DNA of 15,525 nt from an uncultured Bacillota bacterium (lineage in GTDB: Bacteria; Bacillota_I; Bacilli_A; Izemoplasmatales; UBA1188): the NCBI GenBank assembly GCA_937907585.1, contig CALCVH010000104.1, positions 1-15,525 of the forward strand, in the 5' to 3' direction. Of this stretch, positions 8,409-15,251 are shown one piece after another. Each line of letters opens with the position of its first letter. The stretch's first letter is position 1. Under the pieces are notes generated by a model that had not been told where the DNA came from, searched no databases, and was given only the letters and a program-made list of their open reading frames with translations. The position numbers and the translations under genes are program-made.

Positions 8409-9974
8409 TTATTCAACTGGAACTAATGTGATAGTAGCAGTTTTAGCGTTAGCATCAGTAACAGTTAATCTAACTATATATTTTCCAGCAGTTTCTACTA
8501 CGAAGTTATCTTTACCATTGCCAACAGAACTATCCCAGTTTTCACCGAGTCTGCACTTGAATTGGTCTCCTTCTGCAAATTCAATTGGAGCAGATTCGAA
8601 TACGAATCCTTCAGTGCTTTCTTTCTTAGTCATTAATACATCTTCATTCCAGTTGTATTCTCCGAATTTTCCAATTACTCCCCAAGGACCATTGTCCCAA
8701 GATGGAGGTACAACACCTACCAATGAATCAAGTGTGCTTCTATAGCTTTGTAATGCAGTTTGAATATCAGCATCAGATTTAGCGTTCTTTGCAGAAGTTG
8801 CTAATACTTTTGTTAAGTCCCACCATTGTCCAGGATATTGTCCTTGTGGAACACCATATTCGTTTTGTGCATTGAATGCAGATAATACTGGATCGTTTGC
8901 GATTTCTGGTAATTTTTGAGCTTCTAAGTTAGAAGGTCCCCAACCGTTTTCTTTATATCTTTGTTCTTGACAAGTTTGACCAGTTAAGTATTGAGCAAGT
9001 AAGTTAAGAACTGCAGCTTTCTTAGGGTCTTGTTGAGGTCTAACACCCATTAATTTGTTACCAGTGAATGAACCTAAATGATAAGTTTTTCCATCAACTG
9101 TGAATGAAGGGAGTGGAGCAACACCAAAGTTATCACCAAGAGCAGATTGAGCAGCATTGCTGTCCCAAGTACCAGATACAACGATTGCTGAACCAACAGA
9201 TGCATCGAATGAAGCAGCAGCGTTAGAAGAGTTGTTATAGCAAGTTGAAGTTAATAATTTTTGCATACCCTTCATAGCGATAACGCCTTTATCTGAATTG
9301 TATGTATCATTAACAGTTGCGATAGCACCATTCTTTTCGAATGTGAAACTAGATACACAACCTGCACCAAAGAAGAATGCAGCATTGTACCATCCAGAAC
9401 CTTCAAGTTCGAATGAGAACATCTTAGAAGCAGCTTCACAATCAGCGATTAATTGTTCTAAGCTAGTTAAATGAGTTGCATCAGTGATGACACTCTTATC
9501 ATAATACATGAAGTAGCCGTTATCTGAAGTCATTGGGTAAGCATATAACTGTCCACCTAATGTTGCAGCAGCAGCAGCTCCACCATCATTGTTATCATTA
9601 ACGAATTTAGCAGCAGCGTTTCCTAATTGAGATACGCCTTTAGCTTCAACTAATCTTGCTAATTGGTCTTGTGCGAAACCGAATATATCTGCACCATTGA
9701 TAACGTCTGATGTCATCTTAGAAGCAGCGTCACCTTCGCCAACAGCTTCAATTGTAGCTTCTACTTTAATTCCACGGCTTGTAGCCTCTTCAGAAGCATT
9801 GAAAGCATCAATTTGAGTTTGTGTTAATGCAGTGATTGCATCAGCAACCCAAACTTTTACTTTATAAGTTCCTGTTAAATCTAATTGAGCTTCAGTAGTA
9901 GTTTTACTAGCGCAGCCAACTAAAACAACAGCAACGAATAATGCGATGAATAAAGATAAAATTCTTTTTTTCAT
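8409..9974 (-). CDS. Maltodextrin-type solute-binding lipoprotein with a C-terminal SusE/SusF-like domain
   Basis: Captures oligosaccharides outside the membrane and delivers them to MalFG. The 521-aa protein has a lipoprotein signal ending LVGC (Cys21), then a TTT spacer. An extracellular solute-binding domain family 1 (MalE-like) region spans about 35-425. It includes GQLYAYPMTSDNGYFMYYDK (141-160), a typical substrate-cleft stretch. At about 400 residues it already matches a full MalE. About 90 further residues (about 430-521) form a second domain, starting WGVIGKFGEYNWNEDVLMTK and containing QFKCRLGENWDSSVGNG and VVETAGKYIVRLTV. This pattern resembles SusE/SusF-type starch-binding modules. 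The start at 9974 is chosen for the signal peptide and the GAGGAG SD; an in-frame start at 10028 would add 18 polar residues. Alanine codons are often plain GCT/GCA, unlike the flanking genes. It is the first gene of the operon, behind a strong promoter. Confidence 0.9.
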   Translation of the reverse strand: MKKRILSLFIALFVAVVLVGCASKTTTEAQLDLTGTYKVKVWVADAITALTQTQIDAFNASEEATSRGIKVEATIEAVGEGDAASKMTSDVINGADIFGFAQDQLARLVEAKGVSQLGNAAAKFVNDNNDGGAAAAATLGGQLYAYPMTSDNGYFMYYDKSVITDATHLTSLEQLIADCEAASKMFSFELEGSGWYNAAFFFGAGCVSSFTFEKNGAIATVNDTYNSDKGVIAMKGMQKLLTSTCYNNSSNAAASFDASVGSAIVVSGTWDSNAAQSALGDNFGVAPLPSFTVDGKTYHLGSFTGNKLMGVRPQQDPKKAAVLNLLAQYLTGQTCQEQRYKENGWGPSNLEAQKLPEIANDPVLSAFNAQNEYGVPQGQYPGQWWDLTKVLATSAKNAKSDADIQTALQSYRSTLDSLVGVVPPSWDNGPWGVIGKFGEYNWNEDVLMTKKESTEGFVFESAPIEFAEGDQFKCRLGENWDSSVGNGKDNFVVETAGKYIVRLTVTDANAKTATITLVPVE

Positions 9975-10013
9975 TTTTTCTCCTCGTTTATTCTTTTTTG
10001 TATTGTTTATTAT

Positions 10014-10027
10014 TGTAAACGTTTTCA
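10014..10027 (-). promoter_or_regulatory. CcpA-type cre operator in the leader of the maltodextrin operon
   Basis: The palindromic 14-mer TGTAAACGTTTTCA (plus strand) fits the cre consensus TGWAANCGNTNWCA at every position. It lies about 47-60 nt downstream of the expected transcription start and 40 nt before the binding-protein ATG. A site inside the transcribed leader would repress by road-block. CcpA binding means glucose-type catabolite repression. A dedicated LacI-family maltose regulator recognising a similar CG-centred palindrome is the main alternative. Confidence 0.8.
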
Positions 10028-10080
10028 CGCTTATTTTTTAAAAAAAATAATAGGTTATTTGGTTGTCATTTTTCTAATAA

Positions 10081-10109
10081 ATTATAGTTCAACATAAATA
10101 ACTTGTCAA
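10081..10109 (-). promoter_or_regulatory. Sigma-A promoter of the maltodextrin operon
   Basis: On the minus strand a perfect -35 TTGACA (10109-10104) and a perfect -10 TATAAT (10086-10081) are 17 bp apart. The expected start is near 10074, giving a leader of about 100 nt that contains the cre site and a long A/T-only stretch (about 10031-10050). This should be a strong promoter, in line with a highly expressed binding protein under repression control. Confidence 0.88.
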
Positions 10110-10110
10110 A

Positions 10111-10140
10111 TAATTTTAAGTGATTTGAAGTGATTTGAAA
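10111..10140 (-). repeat. Three 10-bp direct repeats next to the -35 box
   Basis: On the minus strand TTTCAAATCA, CTTCAAATCA and CTTAAAATTA follow each other directly and end one base before the TTTGACA that carries the -35 box. The first two differ at one position; the third is weaker. A 10-bp period places them on one face of the helix, as expected for an activator site or an AT-rich UP-like element. The left part overlaps the hairpin at 10138-10180. Chance repetition in AT-rich DNA cannot be excluded. Confidence 0.45.
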
Positions 10141-10180
10141 TGTCTCTAAATCCAAAATACATTGAAATTTAGAGACATTT
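10138..10180 (-). terminator. Long hairpin at the 3' end of the galactanase operon
   Basis: Perfect 14-nt arms (AAATGTCTCTAAAT at 10138-10151 and its complement at 10167-10180) enclose a 15-nt loop, 27 nt past the GH53 stop codon and just before the next promoter. Its place argues for a terminator, but only a short T run at the stem end follows, without a good U-tract. Stem and loop sizes nearly match the hairpin at 4647-4687. Confidence 0.6.
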
Positions 10181-10207
10181 TCGCCTTTAAAAATTATTAT
10201 AATTTTT

Positions 10208-12265
10208 TTATTCTGATAATGAATTTAATAATGCATCATCAATTTTTCCCCATGCACCATTTCCTGATCCTGGGCATTTTACATATATACCAACAACTAA
10301 TTCGTCTGCTCCATTATATTCAAATTCATCTATAAGCATTGTATCCCAGTTTCCATATGATGTGATTGAGCCAGTTGCTTGTTTAACTATTACTCCATTA
10401 ATTTTTACATATGAATAGATAGTTGCCTCTCCTGCATCTCCACCCATTATAGAAATTGAATATTTATATTTACCTGATGGAACATTTTCTACCTTTTGTT
10501 CAAGTGTAAATTCAACACTAGAATTTGTGCTGCTCCAGAAGTGATAGTGTTTAGTTCCAGTTAGTGAATCTGTTTGTTTATCTTCAACAAATAGTTCATT
10601 AATAGTTTTACCGCTTAATACTTCTACTTTCCATGGATCTCCACTAGTATTATCTTCGAAACTATAGTTTTCAAGATAGTTAAATTCAATCATCGATACA
10701 TAACAATATGCGGCCATACCACTAACATTTCCAACAACTTGATATTTAGCTGGACCATGAGATTTCATATATGTAAATGATTCACTATTTACACTTCCTA
10801 CTAGAGTTAATGATGTATCTTGATTAACTAGGTTTATCTTTTCCCAAGTTACATCCATTGGCGCTTTTGAATCATCAGTTAATACCGCATTTACTTTTGT
10901 AGGTAATACTATTTCTTGGTTTAAATCCACAAACATATTAGTATCTTCTGTCGAATCTACTTTTGGTGTTATCTCATTTCCATCTTTAACAAGCGCAAAT
11001 ACTTTTAGTGATTCTAATACTTTTCCGTTTTCATCAAAGAATGCTTGATTATCTACAGCGCATCCACCATAATACTTTCCTGCGTCATTTGGATCATATT
11101 CAGTTGCGTAGCTTGATGCCCAACCAGAACCATATTTTTCCCATATCTCATGGTTTTTATCCCAAGATTCGGTTCCTACACTAATCCATGTACCTTCCCA
11201 GTAGAACACACCAATACCATTTTTCATTTTTGATACAGCGTCTATAACGTTTCTAACATGGTTTGATTGGCCTTGAATAGTAAATGGATAAGATTTAGTT
11301 ATTGCGCCACCATCAGAAATAGTATTTCCGCTAAAATCTGTATCATCATTTGTGAATGCATATGATGTTTCAAGCACTGCAACCTTTTTATCATATTTAT
11401 TCGCAATCTTATTTAATACTGTTGATAGATTTTCAAGTGATCCGTGCCAGTAAGGATAATATGATGAACCAAATACATCATAATCAACATCATAATAATC
11501 TAATTCTTTAGAATAATTATCATAATTAGTTACTTTTTCAGGATTAGCGAAATGTAACGCAACTAATGCGTTAGGGAATACTTCTCTAACAGCTTTTGAT
11601 CCTGCTTTAAATAGTTCAGACATCTGATACCATTTTGATTCACCACAAATAGAGCCATTTGTTTCATTACCTATTTGAACCATTCCAACCGCTACTTTAT
11701 TATTTTTAAGTAGTTCTAGTGATTCTTTAGTGTAATTATATAAAGCTTCCTTCTTTTCATCGAAAGTAAAGTTCTTCCACGCTTTAGGTACCATCTGTTT
11801 AGCTGGGTCTGCCCAGAAGTCAGAGTAATGGAAATTAACTAATAAATACATTCCATATTCATTAGCTCTTTTTCCTATTTCTAAAGCGGTATTGATGTCG
11901 CAGTTTCCACCACCATATCCTTTTCCATTTTTGTCAAATGGATCATTCCATACTCTTACACGAATATAGTTAATTCCATTTTCTGCTAAAATTTTAAATA
12001 CATCTTCTTCTTTACCATTATAGTCATAGTATTTAACTCCGCTTTTTTCTAAAGCTAATACGCTAGATGCGTCCATTCCCATGATGAAATCATCTTTTAA
12101 GTCATCAACCTTTTTTACATATAGACTACTAGATTCAACTTTCTCATATTCTACATCTTTAGGTTTAATCTCTTCTTCTTTAGTTGTAGTTGTTTTATTA
12201 CAGCCAAATAGACTCATAACCATAAGTGTGAGTATTGTTATTAATAAATACTTTTTAAATTTCAT
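10208..12265 (-). CDS. ganA: Lipid-anchored GH53 endo-beta-1,4-galactanase with C-terminal binding modules
   Basis: Hydrolyses beta-1,4-galactan side chains of plant pectin (arabinogalactan type I) at the cell surface. The 685-aa protein has a lipoprotein signal ending LFGC (Cys22) and a TTTT spacer. The GH53 barrel (about 45-425) shows DFIMGMDASSV (59-69), INYIRVRVWNDPF (98-110), VNFHYSDFWADPAKQ (143-157), acid/base Glu201 in QIGNETN and nucleophile Glu299 in VLETSY. A bacterial Ig-like (Big_4-type) domain lies at about 445-525, then a beta-sandwich module (about 528-682; NYSFED near its start) resembling the galactan-binding CBM61 seen on other GH53 enzymes. The exact CBM family is inference. 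A GGAGG SD precedes the ATG. The gene follows the PHP gene by 33 nt in one operon. No galactoside transporter or beta-galactosidase is nearby. The symbol is given by family. Confidence 0.9.
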   Translation of the reverse strand: MKFKKYLLITILTLMVMSLFGCNKTTTTKEEEIKPKDVEYEKVESSSLYVKKVDDLKDDFIMGMDASSVLALEKSGVKYYDYNGKEEDVFKILAENGINYIRVRVWNDPFDKNGKGYGGGNCDINTALEIGKRANEYGMYLLVNFHYSDFWADPAKQMVPKAWKNFTFDEKKEALYNYTKESLELLKNNKVAVGMVQIGNETNGSICGESKWYQMSELFKAGSKAVREVFPNALVALHFANPEKVTNYDNYSKELDYYDVDYDVFGSSYYPYWHGSLENLSTVLNKIANKYDKKVAVLETSYAFTNDDTDFSGNTISDGGAITKSYPFTIQGQSNHVRNVIDAVSKMKNGIGVFYWEGTWISVGTESWDKNHEIWEKYGSGWASSYATEYDPNDAGKYYGGCAVDNQAFFDENGKVLESLKVFALVKDGNEITPKVDSTEDTNMFVDLNQEIVLPTKVNAVLTDDSKAPMDVTWEKINLVNQDTSLTLVGSVNSESFTYMKSHGPAKYQVVGNVSGMAAYCYVSMIEFNYLENYSFEDNTSGDPWKVEVLSGKTINELFVEDKQTDSLTGTKHYHFWSSTNSSVEFTLEQKVENVPSGKYKYSISIMGGDAGEATIYSYVKINGVIVKQATGSITSYGNWDTMLIDEFEYNGADELVVGIYVKCPGSGNGAWGKIDDALLNSLSE

Positions 12266-12298
12266 AAATCCTCCAACAAATAGTAATATTTATAATCA

Positions 12299-13357
12299 TT
12301 ATTTACATAAAGTATCCACAAAGAATGCGTTACTATAAGCTTTATAACCTAGTTCATCAGTAACTTCAACTCTAAAGTATGATACTGCATCTTTTAATTT
12401 AAATGAAGCATAATTTATAGTTTTATTCTCTTTCGCATTCCATTTATAGAAACTTCTTGTATCAGTTAAAAAACTAATAGATCTAACAGATGTAGTATTA
12501 ACTTCAACCATTTTAGTTTCACTATCATATGTTATTCCAAGGAATCTTGGTCCAACATGATTGTGATTTCCTGATGAACTATAGAATGAACCATCTATAA
12601 GCGCTTTGGTGATAGTATTATAATCTAATTTATCCGCAATTATATAGATACATCCTACGTAAGAATCAGAATCTTCTGAATCATCTTCTTTATTGTTGTG
12701 GTTGTCATCAGTTGCGATAGAGTAGATTCTTTTGCCTATACTCAACATCTCATCATAAATTATTCCATTATCAGTATCATATCCACCACATATTGCGCTG
12801 GTTCCGTTTCTTATTTCCATCGCATTCATTCCAATGTAGTTTGAATAATCTTTATAATGTTCTAAAGACCATTCAGGATGATTGTATGTCACAAAGAATC
12901 CAGCTTCTTTAGCTTTTTTTATCATATCATTGATGCATTCAGGATTATATTCTCTTTCATAATCTACAATGTCATTATAATAATCCATCTCTTTAAGAAG
13001 TTTAGCGGCATTGCCCCATGCATATTTTGTTTTATGTAAACATACTGGTTTATTATTATCTTTATCTAAAGCGATAAAACATAGATGACAACATTTAGCT
13101 TCTTCAAATGATTTAGCTTCTTTAGTTATCTCAACTTCATATCCGTTTAAAGCTAAGAATTTATCATCAGTTAAATCATTATGATTAATTAATATATCGT
13201 GATCAGTGAACGCAACAATAGAATATCCATGTTCTAAATAGTCTTTTTTAATCTGTTCAACACTCTTATTCCCATCGGAATTAGTTGAATGACAATGAAG
13301 GTTCGCTCTATAATGATGGATATTTTCATTTTCTTCTTTTAATAATACATATTTCAT
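12299..13357 (-). CDS. PHP-domain metal-dependent phosphoesterase-like protein
   Basis: Probably a cytoplasmic metallo-hydrolase acting on a phosphate ester, 352 aa. The PHP metal ligands are present in order: HCHS (His21, His23), Asp28, TDHD (Asp52-Asp54), Glu74, His91, NHPE (His160) and ATDDNH (Asp217, His220). This is the HxH...DxH set of the family. No signal peptide is visible. After the barrel comes a C-terminal region (about 265-352) that looks beta-rich, with EVNTTSVRSISFLTD and SYFRVEVTDELGYKAYSNAF, as in stand-alone PHP proteins of Firmicutes. The ATG at 13357 is preferred over a TTG two codons upstream because the SD-like AGAGAAG has better spacing to it. The SD overlaps the symporter stop codon (11-nt gap), so expression is coupled. 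Substrate is unknown; its place with a symporter and a galactanase gives no clear answer. Confidence 0.82.
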   Translation of the reverse strand: MKYVLLKEENENIHHYRANLHCHSTNSDGNKSVEQIKKDYLEHGYSIVAFTDHDILINHNDLTDDKFLALNGYEVEITKEAKSFEEAKCCHLCFIALDKDNNKPVCLHKTKYAWGNAAKLLKEMDYYNDIVDYEREYNPECINDMIKKAKEAGFFVTYNHPEWSLEHYKDYSNYIGMNAMEIRNGTSAICGGYDTDNGIIYDEMLSIGKRIYSIATDDNHNNKEDDSEDSDSYVGCIYIIADKLDYNTITKALIDGSFYSSSGNHNHVGPRFLGITYDSETKMVEVNTTSVRSISFLTDTRSFYKWNAKENKTINYASFKLKDAVSYFRVEVTDELGYKAYSNAFFVDTLCK

Positions 13358-13368
13358 AATCAACTTCT

Positions 13369-14844
13369 CTATTGTTTATTATTTGATGATTCTTCATTTA
13401 TAATCATTCTATTATTTTCTGTTTCATCATAGTTTAGGAGTGGTTCTATTTTTTCTCCTTTCTTTCTATCAAAATAGTTTTTAGTAATTTTCGCAATGAA
13501 TCCACTTAACATTATTAAGGCTATTAAGTTTGGTATAGCCATTAGCACATTAAATGTATCAGCGAGCTCCCAAACTAAATCAACGCTTAATAAAGAACCC
13601 AAAACCACAAATATAATATAACATATTTTATATATTAATTTACTTTTGAAGCCAAATACATATTCTATAGCTTTTTCTCCATAGTAACTCCAAGATACAA
13701 GAGTTGTGAAAGCGAATAGAGGTAATATTATTTTATATGATATAGATCCAAATAGTCCTAGATTATCACTAAATATTTTTAGTACCATTTCAGATCCATT
13801 AGTAGCGCCACTTAGATCTAGTCCGCTAGTAAGCACAACTAGAGATGTTAAAGTACATATTATAAAAGTATCTAGAAATACTTCAAATACTCCCCACAAT
13901 CCTTGTTCAACAGGTTCTTTACAATCCGCCGCAGCGTGAGCCATTACTGATGAACCTAATCCTGCTTCATTAGAAAATATTCCTCTTGCGACACCATATC
14001 TACAAGATCTAATAATAACATATCCTAATATTCCCCCACCTATACTTCTAAAGCTAAATGCGTTAGTAAATATATTTTTGAATGCGAGAGGGATATTATT
14101 TCCATTTATTATTATGATGATTAGCGCTAATAAGATATATAGTATCGCCATAAATGGAACTAATAATGATGATACAGTAGATATTCTTTTTATTCCCCCA
14201 ATAATAACAAACCCAAGTATAATAGCCAAAACTACCCCTATGATTATTTTAATTATTAAGTCATTATTTGAATCAATATCGCTAGATAAAGTTGAAACAA
14301 TACTATTAGATTGAACAAAATTAAATCCTATCGATGCGATAACTGCGAATATAGATAATAATAGCGCAAGCCATTTAAATCCTTTTCCAAGACCACGGAC
14401 GATATAATACATTGCGCCACCTCTATATTCACCATTTTGATCTTTATCTCTAAAATATACGCCTAATGTTTTTTCAGAGTAACTTGTAACCATTCCAAAA
14501 AAAGCGCTAAACCACATCCAGAATACCGCTCCTGGCCCACCTGTTATTATTGCGGTAGTAACACCTACAATATTTCCTGTTCCTACAGTACCCGCAACAG
14601 CTGTAGAGAAGGCTGCGAAAGGTGACACTTTCTTTTTATTATTCTCACTAGGTTTACCATCTTTCTTTAGTGTTTGAACGATAGTTTTCTTAACACTATA
14701 ACCAAATTTTGTTACCTGCATAAACCTATTTCTGATAGTTAATAAAACTCCAGTTAAGAATATTAAAACCATAACGATTATCTGCAAGTAAGAGTTAATG
14801 TTTTCAATAAATTGTACCGCACTTAAGCTTCCAGTTATATTCAT
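13369..14844 (-). CDS. AGCS-family sodium:alanine/glycine symporter
   Basis: Membrane transporter that takes up a small amino acid (alanine or glycine in characterised members) with sodium. The 491-aa protein has about ten or eleven predicted membrane segments and AGCS hallmarks: VAGTVGTGNIVGV (83-95), GGPGAVFWMWFSAFFGM (102-118) just before a conserved SYSEK, the GGAMYYI stretch (142-148), and NEAGLGSS in the second half. The length fits the family. The C-terminus is hydrophilic and Asn-rich. TGAGGT precedes the ATG as SD. It leads the operon with the PHP and GH53 genes. An amino-acid symporter beside a polysaccharidase is unexpected; the real substrate could differ from alanine, but nothing visible shows this. 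Confidence 0.92.
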   Translation of the reverse strand: MNITGSLSAVQFIENINSYLQIIVMVLIFLTGVLLTIRNRFMQVTKFGYSVKKTIVQTLKKDGKPSENNKKKVSPFAAFSTAVAGTVGTGNIVGVTTAIITGGPGAVFWMWFSAFFGMVTSYSEKTLGVYFRDKDQNGEYRGGAMYYIVRGLGKGFKWLALLLSIFAVIASIGFNFVQSNSIVSTLSSDIDSNNDLIIKIIIGVVLAIILGFVIIGGIKRISTVSSLLVPFMAILYILLALIIIIINGNNIPLAFKNIFTNAFSFRSIGGGILGYVIIRSCRYGVARGIFSNEAGLGSSVMAHAAADCKEPVEQGLWGVFEVFLDTFIICTLTSLVVLTSGLDLSGATNGSEMVLKIFSDNLGLFGSISYKIILPLFAFTTLVSWSYYGEKAIEYVFGFKSKLIYKICYIIFVVLGSLLSVDLVWELADTFNVLMAIPNLIALIMLSGFIAKITKNYFDRKKGEKIEPLLNYDETENNRMIINEESSNNKQ

Positions 14845-14861
14845 GTTTTTACCTCATCACA

Positions 14862-14890
14862 ATTCTAACAAAATGATATTAATAATTCAA
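14862..14890 (-). promoter_or_regulatory. Possible promoter of the symporter-PHP-galactanase operon
   Basis: On the minus strand TTGAAT (14890-14885) and TAGAAT (14867-14862) are 17 bp apart and match sigma-A boxes at 4 of 6 and 5 of 6 positions. The predicted start would fall at about 14855, right at the SD (14855-14850), which would leave almost no leader. That makes the call tentative; transcription could also enter from upstream. Confidence 0.4.
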
Positions 14891-14905
14891 CCAATAATTA
14901 TTAGA

Positions 14906-14922
14906 TGTTTCTATGAGAAACA
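14906..14922. promoter_or_regulatory. Perfect 17-bp palindrome upstream of the symporter promoter
   Basis: TGTTTCT and AGAAACA are exact inverted repeats around a 3-nt centre. The element sits about 16 bp upstream of the candidate -35 box, where an activator or repressor dimer could bind. A short RNA hairpin of a transcript running through is the other reading. No family-specific operator is recognised. Confidence 0.35.
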
Positions 14923-14971
14923 GGAATATTTTATATTAAAGAAATTACAGTATTGTTTGAACTAGTATTCG

Positions 14972-15145
14972 CTAATTATCATAATAGTTTTCTTTTATTT
15001 TTAGATTCCATGGTAAGAGATTATTGATATCCACTTTATCAATATTTTCTATTACATATTTTAAGTATAGTTCACTTTTTATGTCATTTGCTTTAGCGGT
15101 TTGGATATTACAATCAAGCTTTTCTTGAATTTTTCTCTTCAACAT
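14972..15145 (-). pseudogene. C-terminal fragment of an IS66-family transposase
   Basis: The 57-residue frame contains IQTAKANDIKSELYLKYVIE followed by a LLPWN stretch. This matches the C-terminal element of IS66 transposases, where TAKAN, a YLxYxxE stretch and LLPW recur near the end of proteins of about 500 aa. The zinc-finger and DDE catalytic parts are absent, so it cannot transpose. The fragment starts at an ATG with a perfect AGGAGG SD 6 nt upstream, so a short peptide might still be made. The frame can be extended upstream to 15307, but only through the 33-bp repeat array, so I do not count that part as coding. It probably marks an old insertion that was cut by recombination. Confidence 0.68.
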
Positions 15146-15171
15146 TTTCTGCCTCCTAATTATATTTGGGG

Positions 15172-15249
15172 AAAACTGCAAGTGAATTTGAGCACTTTTT
15201 GAGAAAAACTGCAAGTGATTTTTGGCACTTTTTGAGAAAAACTGCAAGT
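15172..15249. repeat. 33-bp tandem repeat array (two and a third units)
   Basis: The 12-mer AAAACTGCAAGT occurs at 15172-15183, 15205-15216 and 15238-15249, exactly 33 bp apart. A second conserved block, GCACTTTTTGAGAAAAACTG, occurs twice within the units (15192 and 15225). Because 33 is divisible by three, open frames run through it on both strands and give spurious repeat peptides. The setting beside a transposase remnant suggests transposase-binding repeats at the end of an insertion sequence. Some families, such as IS21, carry several internal terminal repeats; the family assignment here is inference. Confidence 0.75.
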
Positions 15250-15251
15250 AA

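Noticed and set aside
9975..10028. Longer binding protein starting at 10028
   Set aside because: It would run through the leader and SD and start at the cre site. The ATG at 9974 has a GAGGAG SD and begins a normal signal peptide.
15172..15249. CRISPR array
   Set aside because: Only two and a third units, and the parts between the shared 12-mers are also similar to each other, so there are no unique spacers.
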